A stretch of 64,000 nucleotides of DNA. It comes from JBCCTX01 sp965263105 (GTDB lineage: Bacteria; Bacteroidota; Bacteroidia; J057). The notes beneath the pieces were generated by a model. The model was not told the origin of the DNA, made no database searches, and saw nothing but the letters and a program-made list of their open reading frames with translations. A program made the position numbers and the translations under genes. The DNA lies in contig CBDHGL010000003.1 in the NCBI GenBank assembly GCA_965263105.1, forward strand, positions 620,001-684,000, written 5' to 3'. Positions 26,298-35,240 of the stretch are shown in pieces. Numbering within the stretch: position 1 is the stretch's first letter; each line of letters begins with the position of its first letter.

Positions 26298-26357
26298 TGG
26301 GGCCCATTCCCCAGATTTACCCTCCAAAATCCCCGGGCGAAAAAAATAGGGATTTTT
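26298..26357 (+). terminator. Candidate hairpins after the small gene pair
   Basis: TGGGG/CCCCA (26298-26314) and AAAATCCC/GGGATTTT (26326-26333 with 26349-26356) form two successive hairpins, the second ending in T residues. They lie between the small pair and the convergent BNR-repeat gene, where a terminator is expected. Confidence 0.4.
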
Positions 26358-26395
26358 CAAGGTAAATTAATAAGTGCCTTTTCATTACTTCTGAC

Positions 26396-29300
26396 TTATT
26401 CTATCTTCCGCCCCCGCGTATAAGGCGCGCTGGCTTCCTCCAGGCTCGTTTCATAGGCTTCCAATTCCTGAATGAAGGCCTTCAATTCGTTATGAAATTG
26501 AGAAAAATCCTCATTAGCAATCCGATAATTGTCCTTGTAGGTCTGTGTAGGATTCTGACGGGTATTCCAGTGGCCATAGGCAATTTGCCCTATTCTGCCA
26601 CTGATGGATGGCAGGGAAGATTCGTTTAAGCCCTGTCTGACCGGATCCCCCGAAAGCCGTATATACAAGCCTGCCACCTTCTCTTTGAGCTCCTGCCATT
26701 GGGCAAAGTGAGTGGCAGTAGCTTTAGGAGTCATTTTTAAAGCAGCTCCCATGTAACGTAAGCGTTCATTGGCTTCTGAAAGCTTCTGGCTGGCACTTGA
26801 AACTTTTCTGAGAAGTTCCTGGGTTTCCTGTTGGAATTGTGCAACCGTAGCTAAATCTGTTCCTTCGCTTAGGGTAGGTACGGGTTTGACCGTAAAGCTT
26901 TGTGGGCTTCCCTGGCTTTTCAATTCACCATTCTGAAGTACAAAAAGCTCCGCTGTATACTCACCAGGAGCAGCAAGAGGCCCTTGCGCCTCCCCAGCCC
27001 AGGGGGGAATAAAGGAAGGCCTCGACAAACGTATCGGATTGGACGCGGGAAGTCTGAGATCCCAATGGGTCCTGTGTAAGCCCTTTTTTGCTGTTCCCTC
27101 GATCCAACGGATGGGCTTTCCTGATGGGTCTTTTATCAGTAACAATACCTGAGGCTTAGCCTCAGTAGATTCATCTCTAAGCGCTTCCCATCCGGGAAAG
27201 GGAATGCTCGCACCTTCTTTGTTAAGTTTCTTTTCTGCTTCCTCGCGTTGCTGTTGATCCGTTTGGGGTATTTCGTGTATATAGTAAGTCAGAAGTGCCC
27301 CAAAGGGAGGATTTTCGGCAACAAAGCTGGTAGAGCCTAAGGTAGGCATACCCTTGGCCTGCATAGGCACATACGGGACATAACTCCAGGTATCTCGAAT
27401 CGGAAATAAAGTAGCTGCCTTTTCGCCTATGGCCCCGGAAAGGCTGCGCAGAGGAGAATAGTCGTCTAAGACATAAAATCCCCGTCCAAAGGTCGCTCCC
27501 ACTACGTCATTCTCTCTCGTATGGAGTTCTATATCTCTGAAGGGAATAGTGGGTACCCCTGATTTCAACGGAATCCAGTTTTCTCCTTTGTTGTAGGAGA
27601 AATACAGGCCATATTCGGTCCCTATAAACAGGAGGTTTTCATTCTGGTGATCTTGTTTGAGAACCCATACAATGGTACCCTCAGGTAAGTCCCCAGATAT
27701 AGACTTCCAAGATTGACCACGATCTGTACTCATAAATATCAGAGGCCGATAATCCCCAAACTTATGGGCATCCACCACAGCAAAAGCGGTATTGGCATCG
27801 TGCTGAGAGGCTTCGATATCATTGATAAAGGAGCGTTTTGGAACCTCAGGAAGTTGTCCGCTCTTTCGCCAATTTTTTCCTCCGTCTTCACTGATGTGAA
27901 TCAAGCCATCATCCGAGCCTGTATAGAGCAAACCCTCTACTAGGGGAGATTCGGCGATGGAGGTTAGGGTAGCGTACTTAGACATAGCTCCATTGTCATA
28001 CAAGCCGTCTACACTCCAGACCCGATCCATTAACTCCAATTCGTAGCGGTTGGTATTTGTGGTCAGGTCTGAGCTGATTACCTCCCAGGAATTGCCCTGA
28101 TCCTCACTACGCCAAAGACGTTGGGATCCAAAATACAGGCGTTTGTGGTCATGAGGGCTAATGAGTATAGGGCTGTCCCAGTTCCACCTTTCAGGAGGAT
28201 CGTTGGGGGAGGGTTGAGGCTGAATATTCAAGGCCTCTTCACTGCGTCTGTCATAGCGAAAGAGGAGGCCTTGCTGAATTTCCATATACACGATGTTCGG
28301 GTCATCCGGATCGAAGGCGCAATCATAACCATCGGCGCCCAGAGGGACGTACCAATCCCGATTTCGAATACCTTCTGCATTCATGGCATGAGAAGGACCT
28401 ATGAGGGTTCCCAGGTCCTGTGCTCCCCCAACAATGTTGTAAAAGGGCTCCGAATTATCTAGTCCCAGCTTATAGAATTGGGAAATAGGCATATTGGGAA
28501 AATGGCGCCAGTGAGATCCTTCGTCAAAGCTCTCATACAAGCCGGCATCAGTTCCAGCGAGCAGGTGCTGTCCGTCAATGGGGTCTATCCACAGGGCATG
28601 GTTATCACTGTGTTTCTCGCGTCCCGTTCCCAGATAATCAAAGGTTTTTCCCCCATCGCGTGATACGTGGAGGAAGACATCCATTTGATAGATTAGGTCG
28701 GGATTCTGTGGCGATACCTCGATCTCCTGGTAATAGTGTGGGCCTGTTCCTCCAGATATATAGCTACTCCTTTTTTCCCAACTCATCCCCTTATCCATTG
28801 ATCGATATAGGCCTTTTTCTGAGTCCTTTGCCTCAATCGTTGCATACACCAGATTGGGATTGGCAGGGGTTACAGCTAGGCCAATTTTCCCCACATCTCC
28901 CTTCGGTAAACCTGTTTTTACCTGTTGCCAAGTGTCTCCATTATCCGTAGATTTATATATGCCCGATCGGGGGCCTCCGCCCATAAGCGACCAGGTGTGT
29001 CGACGGCGCTGGTAGGCCGCTGCATATACCACATCGGGATTAGCGGGATCAAACTCCATATCTGTAACGCCAGTATTTTCGTCAATCTTCAGGACCCATT
29101 CCCAGGTTTTGCCTCCATCCCGCGTTTTATATATGCCTCTGTCTCCCCCGGAATTCCATAAGGGTCCCTCCGCAGCCACTAGTACTACGTCACTATTACG
29201 AGGGTCTACTAGAATCTTGCCTATATGCTCTGAGCGATCAAGGCCCATTTTTTTCCAGGTTTTCCCCCCGTCTCCACTCTTATAAACTCCGTCTCCCCAA

Positions 29301-29674
29301 CCTACATGGCGTCCACTAACGTTTTCTCCCGTTCCCAGCCAGATAACTTCCGGATTAATGGGGTCTATGGTAACAGTCCCGATGGAGTAGGAGCTTTGTT
29401 TGTCAAATACAGGTTTCCAGGTGATCCCTCTATTTGTACTTTTCCAGAGATTTCCAGAACCGACGGCTACATACCAGGTGTTCGGTTGATGTGGGCTAAT
29501 AGCAATATCCGCTATCCTTCCTCCCATGAGGGCAGGGCCTATGCCCCGGAGAGGGAGGCCTTGAGCAGCTTCCTTTATGGAGGAAGGGAAGTCCGTTTGA
29601 CTAAAGGTGAGGGAAAAAGATAGAATAAGAGTCATTATCAACCCACACACTTGAATAAGCTTAGGTTTGAGCAT
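26396..29674 (-). CDS. Exported BNR/VPS10-type beta-propeller protein (glycosyl-hydrolase-like annotation family)
   Basis: The protein has 1092 residues. A signal peptide (VCGLIMTLILSFSLTFSQ) is followed by about 700 residues of BNR/Asp-box repeats: STNRGITWKPV, SGDGGKTWKKM, TRDGGKTWEWV, STDNGDTWQQV, SEDQGNSWEVI, SEDGGKNWRKS, STDRGQSWKSI. These build one or two seven-to-ten-bladed propellers as in sortilin (VPS10) and sialidases. The C-terminal ~370 residues include an Ig-like part and helical segments but no recognised T9SS sorting domain. Such proteins are often annotated as glycosyl hydrolases, but I see no catalytic set, and a binding or peptidase-linked role is equally possible. It stands between the small gene pair and the DAACS transporter. 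Confidence 0.88.
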   Translation of the reverse strand: MLKPKLIQVCGLIMTLILSFSLTFSQTDFPSSIKEAAQGLPLRGIGPALMGGRIADIAISPHQPNTWYVAVGSGNLWKSTNRGITWKPVFDKQSSYSIGTVTIDPINPEVIWLGTGENVSGRHVGWGDGVYKSGDGGKTWKKMGLDRSEHIGKILVDPRNSDVVLVAAEGPLWNSGGDRGIYKTRDGGKTWEWVLKIDENTGVTDMEFDPANPDVVYAAAYQRRRHTWSLMGGGPRSGIYKSTDNGDTWQQVKTGLPKGDVGKIGLAVTPANPNLVYATIEAKDSEKGLYRSMDKGMSWEKRSSYISGGTGPHYYQEIEVSPQNPDLIYQMDVFLHVSRDGGKTFDYLGTGREKHSDNHALWIDPIDGQHLLAGTDAGLYESFDEGSHWRHFPNMPISQFYKLGLDNSEPFYNIVGGAQDLGTLIGPSHAMNAEGIRNRDWYVPLGADGYDCAFDPDDPNIVYMEIQQGLLFRYDRRSEEALNIQPQPSPNDPPERWNWDSPILISPHDHKRLYFGSQRLWRSEDQGNSWEVISSDLTTNTNRYELELMDRVWSVDGLYDNGAMSKYATLTSIAESPLVEGLLYTGSDDGLIHISEDGGKNWRKSGQLPEVPKRSFINDIEASQHDANTAFAVVDAHKFGDYRPLIFMSTDRGQSWKSISGDLPEGTIVWVLKQDHQNENLLFIGTEYGLYFSYNKGENWIPLKSGVPTIPFRDIELHTRENDVVGATFGRGFYVLDDYSPLRSLSGAIGEKAATLFPIRDTWSYVPYVPMQAKGMPTLGSTSFVAENPPFGALLTYYIHEIPQTDQQQREEAEKKLNKEGASIPFPGWEALRDESTEAKPQVLLLIKDPSGKPIRWIEGTAKKGLHRTHWDLRLPASNPIRLSRPSFIPPWAGEAQGPLAAPGEYTAELFVLQNGELKSQGSPQSFTVKPVPTLSEGTDLATVAQFQQETQELLRKVSSASQKLSEANERLRYMGAALKMTPKATATHFAQWQELKEKVAGLYIRLSGDPVRQGLNESSLPSISGRIGQIAYGHWNTRQNPTQTYKDNYRIANEDFSQFHNELKAFIQELEAYETSLEEASAPYTRGRKIE

Positions 29675-29725
29675 ATCCGAAAAGATTATGTTAAAAAGAT
29701 AATTGCCTGATAAATGAGAATAATT

Positions 29726-31015
29726 TTATCCCGGTATTAGGTCGCGGTCCAATTGTATGACCACATTTTCTCCTTCGGACTTGGCCATTACGGTCGTCAA
29801 GGTGAGGTCTCCAATGATATTGATGGTTGTACGGCACATATCTATCAGTCGATCTACCCCAAAGATGAGGGCAAGGCCCGTTTCGGGAACGCCTATTGTA
29901 CCCAATACCAGGGCCAGGGTAATCATCCCTGCTCCGGGAACACCGGCTGCACCGACAGAGGCTAGGGTAGCAGTAAGAACAACCGTTAGTTGCTGAGAGA
30001 AGGTGAGATCTATGCCGAAAACCTGGGCAATAAAAAGGGCTGCTACCGCCTGATATAGGGCAGTCCCATCCATATTGATGGTAGCTCCCAGAGGCAATAC
30101 AAAACTGGCAATCTGCTTGGAAACGCCCAGGTTTTTCTCTGCCACATTCATACTGATAGGAAGCGTAGCACTACTAGAGCTAGTACTAAACCCCAGGACA
30201 ATGGCTTCCTTGATAGCCTGGATAAAGCGTAGGGGATTTTGGCCTACATAAAAGCGAATGAAAGCAAAGTGGGTAATGACTACATGAAGTAGTAAGCCAA
30301 CAAGGACTACCAAAGAATATTTGATGAGTAATAATAGCACATCAATACCGAGCTGGGAAACTACCCCTACCATGAGGGCAAAGACCCCATAGGGAGCGGT
30401 TTCCATGGCCAGGGTTACCAGTTTAATCACCGCATCATTTAACGCATCAAAGAAATCTACTAAGAGTTTGGCTTTCTCTTTTGGGATAAGGGTAATGGTA
30501 ATTCCCAGAAAAAGAGAAAAGAAAATGACTCCCAGCATATCGCCTTCACTTAAGGCTTGAAAGGGGTTGGTGGGAACCATACGAATGAAGAGGCCAATAA
30601 TTTTTTCAAACTCACTTTTGGAAGCCATCTCTTCAGCCTGGGCATTGCGTTCTGCCGCCTGATCCTGGTATTGAGCCACCAATTCATCCTTCTTTTGCAT
30701 ATCCAATCCCACCCCAGGTTTGGCAATATTGGCTATCAAAAGCCCTAAAATTACTGCCAAAGCAGTCGTTAACATAAAAAATCCAAAGGCCTTAGCCCCC
30801 ATTTTTCCTACCTTTCGGATATCCCCTAAACTTGCAGCACCCAATATTAAAGAAACCAATACCAAGGGTACGACCAACATCTTAACCAGGCGAATAAATA
30901 TTTCGCCGATCCATTCGATATAAACGGTTAAATGTTGGCCGCCAAACTGATTTAATAATAGGCCGACAATGATCCCCAGGATCATCCCAATAAGAATTTT
31001 TGTATAAAGCTTCAT
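29726..31015 (-). CDS. Dicarboxylate/amino acid:cation symporter (DAACS family)
   Basis: The protein has 429 residues with 8 or so membrane helices. It contains the serine-rich re-entrant loop TSSSSATLPISMN and the substrate-site motif LGATINMDGTALYQ, plus GVPGAGMITLALVLG and DRLIDMCRTTINIIGD, the usual C-terminal substrate region. The family imports glutamate, aspartate or C4-dicarboxylates with Na+ or H+ across the inner membrane. The Arg in DMCRTTINIIGD suits binding of an acidic side chain, so glutamate, aspartate or a dicarboxylate is likely. It is monocistronic by position. Confidence 0.95.
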   Translation of the reverse strand: MKLYTKILIGMILGIIVGLLLNQFGGQHLTVYIEWIGEIFIRLVKMLVVPLVLVSLILGAASLGDIRKVGKMGAKAFGFFMLTTALAVILGLLIANIAKPGVGLDMQKKDELVAQYQDQAAERNAQAEEMASKSEFEKIIGLFIRMVPTNPFQALSEGDMLGVIFFSLFLGITITLIPKEKAKLLVDFFDALNDAVIKLVTLAMETAPYGVFALMVGVVSQLGIDVLLLLIKYSLVVLVGLLLHVVITHFAFIRFYVGQNPLRFIQAIKEAIVLGFSTSSSSATLPISMNVAEKNLGVSKQIASFVLPLGATINMDGTALYQAVAALFIAQVFGIDLTFSQQLTVVLTATLASVGAAGVPGAGMITLALVLGTIGVPETGLALIFGVDRLIDMCRTTINIIGDLTLTTVMAKSEGENVVIQLDRDLIPG

Positions 31016-31176
31016 GTAGGTTTTGGTGTGTTTGAGTTATTTCAATGTTAAGGAAAATAGGGCTAGAATGCGAATTTTACTCCCAATTTGTGAATTAATA
31101 TCCTGGATATTCCACCCATTTTCCATACTTCACTTTTTCACCATTATCAAAAGCATACATAAAAGTTAATATTTAT

Positions 31177-31184
31177 TAGTTTTG
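31177..31184 (+). promoter_or_regulatory. Putative -7 promoter element of the UbiA-family gene
   Basis: TAGTTTTG matches TAnnTTTG exactly and lies 14 nt before the TTG start at 31198, predicting a very short leader. An in-frame stop at 31183-31185 lies within the same element, so translation cannot begin further upstream. Confidence 0.5.
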
Positions 31185-31197
31185 AAACCTTAACAAA

Positions 31198-32070
31198 TTG
31201 CGCTTGATACGGACTTACCTTCGGTTGCTACGACCTCATCAGTGGATTAAGAATTTTTTTCTCTTCCTACCTGCTTTTTTTGCGCAGCAGATAACGGATG
31301 AAAACCTGTTGCTTCAAACTGCATTAGCCTTCGCAGCTTTTTCTTTAGTGGCGAGTAGTGTTTATATATTCAATGACTACAGAGATCGAGAGGAGGACCG
31401 CAAGCATCCCATAAAAAAGGAAAGGCCACTTGCTGCTGGGACTATAGCGCTTCCGCATGCTTTGTACTTGATGGCTGCTTTGCTTGTTCTAGGCTTATGT
31501 ATATTATATGGACTTCAAGTAGAGGCCTTCTTTTGGGCCCTCGGTTATATCTTATTGAATGTGGCTTACTCCTTGCTTCTCAAACAAATCCCGATTATAG
31601 ATTTATACATTATTGCACTGGGATTTGTCATTCGCATAGCCTTGGGAGCTTCTCTGTATGCCATTCCCCTTTCCATGTGGATTATATTGATGACTTTTTT
31701 GTTAGCTCTTTTTATTGGTCTCGCAAAACGCAGAGATGATGTTAGTCTGGCTGCTGAGGGGAAAAATGTCCGTAAATCCGTTTCTGGATACAACCTCCCC
31801 TTCATCAATGGAGCAATGATGATCATGGCTTCAGTATTGATTGTTTCTTATATCTCCTACACTATTTCAGCCGATACGCAAGCCAAGTTTTCCAATCCCA
31901 ATCTGTATGTGACCGTGTTTTTCGTTATTCTGGGAATCCTTCGATATATGCAGTTGACCTTCGTAGAAGAAAAAAGTGGGAATCCTACCATGATCCTTTG
32001 GCAAGATCGTTTCCTTCAACTAACCATTCTGGGATGGATAGTGAGTTTTGTAGTGTTGATTTATTTGTGA
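31198..32070 (+). CDS. UbiA-family prenyltransferase, decaprenyl-phosphate phosphoribosyltransferase-like
   Basis: The protein has 290 residues with about 8 membrane helices. The N-terminus RLLRPHQWIKNFFLFLPAFF and the metal/diphosphate motif NDYRDREEDRKHPIKKERP are those of the DPPR-synthase-like branch (UbiA superfamily), which in actinobacteria attaches phosphoribose to a polyprenyl phosphate. In Bacteroidota the product is not established, and a role in making a lipid-linked pentose for surface glycans is plausible. There is no ATG near the N-terminus, and the first in-frame codon after the stop at 31183 that suits is TTG at 31198, so a TTG start is most likely. Confidence 0.87.
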   Translation: MRLIRTYLRLLRPHQWIKNFFLFLPAFFAQQITDENLLLQTALAFAAFSLVASSVYIFNDYRDREEDRKHPIKKERPLAAGTIALPHALYLMAALLVLGLCILYGLQVEAFFWALGYILLNVAYSLLLKQIPIIDLYIIALGFVIRIALGASLYAIPLSMWIILMTFLLALFIGLAKRRDDVSLAAEGKNVRKSVSGYNLPFINGAMMIMASVLIVSYISYTISADTQAKFSNPNLYVTVFFVILGILRYMQLTFVEEKSGNPTMILWQDRFLQLTILGWIVSFVVLIYL

Positions 32071-32194
32071 TAAACCACAGTTTGAAGAGGTGGGAGGAGA
32101 GAGCTGAAAAGGGAGAGTTTTTAATTTATTAAAATTTATAAATTCCTCATTCCTCTCACCTAAGTAGTGCTGCGAGCCGGCTCTTCTGCCTCCT

Positions 32195-32677
32195 TTACTC
32201 CTTTACTGGCTTTGCCATCTTCAACTGATAGAGTAAACCCAATGGGTCATCATTTAATCGAAAAGTTCCTTCAAAAGTCACTACCTCATCTAAGTCAAAC
32301 GAAAGGTTTTTATTTTTTAATTCTAGTTCCATTACAGTTTCGATCCCCCCTCCACCGCAGAAGAAGCAAGAACTGTAGGGAAGCCCAGATAGAATGTATT
32401 CCTCACCTGTTGCATCTAGGGGCATAACATAGCCTCGAATCGTAACAGATTGTTGATTTAAATTGGTAATAGAAGAGTGGTATTCAGGTTTTTCGATGTA
32501 TTGTTGGCTACTCTCATCGTATTGGCTATGGAAATTCACCTTTCCCAATAAATCCCAGGTAATCGCTTCTTGAGCCCTTAAGGAGTTGGAAAAGCATCCC
32601 AAAATGAAAAACAACCTGACTAGGGAGATACTACCAGGATGGGATACATGATTCCCCAATTTTTTTATACCCTTCAT
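32195..32677 (-). CDS. Exported DUF3299-like protein with a CxxC motif
   Basis: The protein has 160 residues. A signal peptide ends near LRAQE. The body contains SVTIRGYVMPLDATGEEYIL and then PYSSCFFCGGGGIETVMEL, in which a CxxC sits before a glycine run. This pattern (an OB-like beta-barrel plus CxxC) matches DUF3299-type envelope proteins, sometimes found beside metal or lipoprotein transport genes. Here there is no such neighbour. It is divergent from the DUF177-rpmF operon, whose promoter lies in the 60-bp gap. Confidence 0.7.
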   Translation of the reverse strand: MKGIKKLGNHVSHPGSISLVRLFFILGCFSNSLRAQEAITWDLLGKVNFHSQYDESSQQYIEKPEYHSSITNLNQQSVTIRGYVMPLDATGEEYILSGLPYSSCFFCGGGGIETVMELELKNKNLSFDLDEVVTFEGTFRLNDDPLGLLYQLKMAKPVKE

Positions 32678-32688
32678 GTGAAATTCTG

Positions 32689-32720
32689 TTTGGTAAAGCT
32701 TGAATAATGACGTAAATTTG
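32689..32720 (+). promoter_or_regulatory. Complete Bacteroidota-type promoter of the DUF177-rpmF operon
   Basis: TTTG at 32689-32692, a 20-nt spacer, and TAAATTTG at 32713-32720 fit the -33 TTTG / -7 TAnnTTTG promoter of this phylum exactly. The ATG at 32738 follows 17 nt after the -7 element, leaving a short leader. Confidence 0.75.
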
Positions 32721-32737
32721 CATCCCGAAAGTCAGAT

Positions 32738-33316
32738 ATGATGGACAAAGATAAGTCCTTTGAGAGGCAGTATTCAATCAACGTCGCTCGCCTTAAAACG
32801 GGTGAGCATACAGATAAGTTTTTCATTGGCCCTGATTTTTTTGAATATTTTGAGCATGATTTGATTCGGGAAGCTGCTATAGATGCAGCGCTCAAAATTA
32901 GGAAAAATGAATCACATCTAGACGTTACTTTTTTGCTATCGGGGAATATTGGTCTTCCATGTGATCGTTGTGGGGAGATTTATATGCATAAGACAGAAAC
33001 TTCACATAGGGTTTTTTATGCCTTTGATGAAGACTTTAAAGTAGAGGACCACTTCGAAGTCATGTATGTCAATCGCAATGAAGCATATCTTCCTCTGATA
33101 CAGGAATTATATGACTTCATTAATTTAGGAATTCCTCTGAGGAGGGTACCAGAAGCTGAAGTTCATCTTTGTTCGCCCGAAACACTTCGGGTATTGGGCT
33201 TAGATGCAGAAGGAAATCCTTTAGCAGAATCAGAAGAGGAAGAGAAAGGAATTGACCCCCGGTGGGAAGAGTTAAAGAAATTGAAAGATCAAATGGAGCA
33301 GGGCTCCCAACAATAG
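32738..33316 (+). CDS. DUF177 (YceD-like) protein
   Basis: The protein has 192 residues. The segment LDVTFLLSGNIGLPCDRCGEIY with the CxxC motif, and HFEVMYVNRNEAYLPLIQEL, identify the DUF177/YceD family, which almost always precedes rpmF; proposed roles relate to 23S rRNA or ribosome biogenesis. The acidic C-terminus (ESEEEEKGIDPRWEEL) is a family feature. It has its own strong promoter and is followed 25 bp later by rpmF, so L32 and this protein should be co-expressed. The two ATGs at 32738 and 32741 are both possible starts. Confidence 0.93.
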   Translation: MMDKDKSFERQYSINVARLKTGEHTDKFFIGPDFFEYFEHDLIREAAIDAALKIRKNESHLDVTFLLSGNIGLPCDRCGEIYMHKTETSHRVFYAFDEDFKVEDHFEVMYVNRNEAYLPLIQELYDFINLGIPLRRVPEAEVHLCSPETLRVLGLDAEGNPLAESEEEEKGIDPRWEELKKLKDQMEQGSQQ

Positions 33317-33341
33317 AAAGCAATACATAATTTATCTTATA

Positions 33342-33530
33342 ATGGCGCATCCCAAGCGAAAAATATCTAAGACCAGAAGAGACAAACGCAGAACTCATCT
33401 CAAGCTTAAGCCTCGTGCTTATTATCTGGATCCTGCCAGTGGAGAACCCACTTTGTACCACCGTGTGTGTTTAGAAAGCGGATTTTATCGCGGCCGTCAG
33501 GTAATCGAGGGTAAGGACGAAGATTATTAG
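33342..33530 (+). CDS. rpmF: 50S ribosomal protein L32
   Basis: The protein has 62 residues. It begins AHPKRKISKTRRDKRRTH, the standard L32 N-terminus. The middle lacks the two CxxC zinc pairs seen in zinc-binding L32 (only one cysteine, in HRVCLESGFY), so it is the zinc-free form. L32 is part of the large ribosomal subunit. It is the last gene of the operon and is followed by a strong terminator at 33595-33637. The usual downstream plsX-fabH genes are not here. Confidence 0.97.
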   Translation: MAHPKRKISKTRRDKRRTHLKLKPRAYYLDPASGEPTLYHRVCLESGFYRGRQVIEGKDEDY

Positions 33531-33594
33531 AAATTGCTTCTGGATCTATTTTGATTCAGGGTGAATTCTGGATAGGCGTTATCACAAAAAATTA

Positions 33595-33637
33595 ACCATC
33601 TAATTGAGGGTTCTCCCCTCAATTGGATGGTTTTTTT
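33595..33637 (+). terminator. Rho-independent terminator of the DUF177-rpmF operon
   Basis: ACCATCTAATTGAGGG (33595-33610) pairs with CCCTCAATTGGATGGT (33616-33631), 15 of 16 positions, followed by a run of seven T (33631-33637). Confidence 0.9.
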
Positions 33638-33673
33638 ATAAGGTTTGGAGGATGAATCCTCTATTTCCCGTGT

Positions 33674-33808
33674 AAGGATCAGGATTTTCAGAATGTGAGG
33701 ATGGCCAGGAAATGAAATCAGTAAGAAGATTAAGTGTTAAATCCTAGAAAGAGTAAGTTATTCTTCCCCAATCTATCCTGAAAATCCTAAAATCCTGCCC
33801 ATCCTGCT
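33674..33808. repeat. Degenerate ATCCTG repeats in inverted orientation
   Basis: ATCCTGAAA, ATCCTAAA, ATCCTGCCC and ATCCTGCTCC follow each other at 33775-33808. The opposite strand word AGGATTTTCAG at 33681-33691 pairs exactly with CTGAAAATCCT at 33778-33788, so a long-range hairpin is possible. The same 9-bp periodicity occurs at 10334-10369. Confidence 0.6.
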
Positions 33809-33842
33809 CCAGACAATAAACGGAAAAAGTGCTTCCAAGCAC

Positions 33843-35135
33843 CTACCTTGCTACTACCCGTGCCCGCTTTTTTATTTTGGCTTCGAAGTCTGCCCGGAAA
33901 CGGTTAATCGTATTCCGTACAGGCCAAGCAGCTGCGTCGGCTAGGGCACAAACGGTGCGACCTTCCATCGTATCGGTCAACTCGAGTAAGGTGTCCAAAT
34001 CTCGGGAATCGCCCTCCCCTGCGTCAATCTTCTTGAGCATTTTTACAAACCAGCCTGTACCCTCGCGGCAGGGGGTACACTGGCCACAAGACTCATGGTC
34101 GTAGAACTTCGCGATACGAATAAGGAACTTAACGATATCAGTGTCTTCATCGAGGATACACATACCCCCAGTACCGACGAAGGTACCTACTGTACGCAGG
34201 GAATCGGCATCCATGGTAATCCCTTCGATCATTTCAGCGGTGAGGATGGGCACGGAAGAACCTCCTGGAACCACTGCCTTGAGTTTCTTACCTCCACGAA
34301 TACCCCCCGCAACTTTGTAGATAAGGTCAGATAGCAACATTCCTGAAGGATATTCATACATACCTGGTCTATTCACATGACCGGCAATCCCATATAGCAT
34401 AGGACCGGGGAAGGTCGATGCCCCAATATTGGAATACCAATCAGCTCCGTGGCGCATTACCAGGGTGGCATGTGCGAGTGTTTCGATGTTGTTGATCGTA
34501 GTAGGCTTGCCCCAAAGACCGTATTGTGCCGGAAAAGGGGGTTTAGACCTGGGGTAAGGCCTTTTGCCCTCCAGGCTCTCCATAAGAGAGGTTTCCTCCC
34601 CACAAATATAAGCTCCAGCTCCTTTGTGAACGTAGAAATCGATGTCTACCCCACTGCCCATTATATTCTTCCCTGCATAGCCTTTTTTGTATGCTTCATC
34701 TACCGCCTTCTGCATCATATCTATCCAATCGGCATATTCTCCCCGAATATAAACATAGGCTGCCTCCATTTCCATGGCATAACAGGCGATCAACGCCCCT
34801 TCAATGAAAAGATGAGGATTGTATTCAAAAATCCGGCGGTCTTTATGGGTACCTGGCTCAGACTCATCTCCATTACAGGCGAGATAACGAGGAACGCCTT
34901 CTTTTTTAGGAGGCATAAAGGACCATTTCAATCCCGCATTGAAACCTGCACCTCCCCTTCCACGAATATTGGCCTTTTTTACTTCATCAGTTACCGCTTT
35001 GGGAGTCAAATCTTTGCTCTCCAAAACTTTCCTCAAAGCCTGATAGCCTTCATATTTTTTCTCGTAAACATCAATTTCGTGTAAGTTGGGTATGTCTGGA
35101 AGAATTACCTTCTTATATTCACGCCAGTTTTCCAT
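33843..35135 (-). CDS. nuoF: NADH-quinone oxidoreductase subunit F-like protein
   Basis: The protein has 430 residues. NADH-site segment IRGRGGAGFNAGLKWSFMP, FMN-site segment GAGAYICGEETSLMESLEGK, and the 4Fe-4S ligands in ESCGQCTPCREG (near 350) with the fourth cysteine in TVCALADAAAWP are all present. NuoF is the NADH-oxidising subunit of complex I. No nuoE or nuoG is next to it here; upstream on the minus strand the divergent dgcN-like gene begins, and downstream (33842 and below) only repeats lie. It may therefore be an isolated copy or the end of a split nuo set. Confidence 0.92.
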   Translation of the reverse strand: MENWREYKKVILPDIPNLHEIDVYEKKYEGYQALRKVLESKDLTPKAVTDEVKKANIRGRGGAGFNAGLKWSFMPPKKEGVPRYLACNGDESEPGTHKDRRIFEYNPHLFIEGALIACYAMEMEAAYVYIRGEYADWIDMMQKAVDEAYKKGYAGKNIMGSGVDIDFYVHKGAGAYICGEETSLMESLEGKRPYPRSKPPFPAQYGLWGKPTTINNIETLAHATLVMRHGADWYSNIGASTFPGPMLYGIAGHVNRPGMYEYPSGMLLSDLIYKVAGGIRGGKKLKAVVPGGSSVPILTAEMIEGITMDADSLRTVGTFVGTGGMCILDEDTDIVKFLIRIAKFYDHESCGQCTPCREGTGWFVKMLKKIDAGEGDSRDLDTLLELTDTMEGRTVCALADAAAWPVRNTINRFRADFEAKIKKRARVVAR

Positions 35136-35199
35136 AAAAGCATCTAAATTTTAGTCGGGTCAAATTAATCTTTACTGGACAAAAACCCTAAAGTTAACC

Positions 35200-35207
35200 C
35201 AAAAATA
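35200..35207 (-). promoter_or_regulatory. Putative -7 promoter element of nuoF
   Basis: On the minus strand TATTTTTG (complement of 35200-35207) matches TAnnTTTG exactly, 64 nt upstream of the ATG at 35135. No clear -33 TTTG at the right spacing. Confidence 0.4.
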
Positions 35208-35240
35208 GATCAGAAGTTACTCAATTTTTATTTTCAACCT

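Noticed and set aside
32088..32161. Weak inverted repeat (AGGTGGGAGGA / TCCTCTCACCT) as a terminator of the prenyltransferase gene
   Set aside because: 10 of 11 pairs but a 52-nt loop and no T run, so support is too weak for a feature.
34449..35084. Long plus-strand open frame of 211 residues opposite nuoF
   Set aside because: It lies fully antisense to a strongly conserved gene and has no recognisable domain or start signal.
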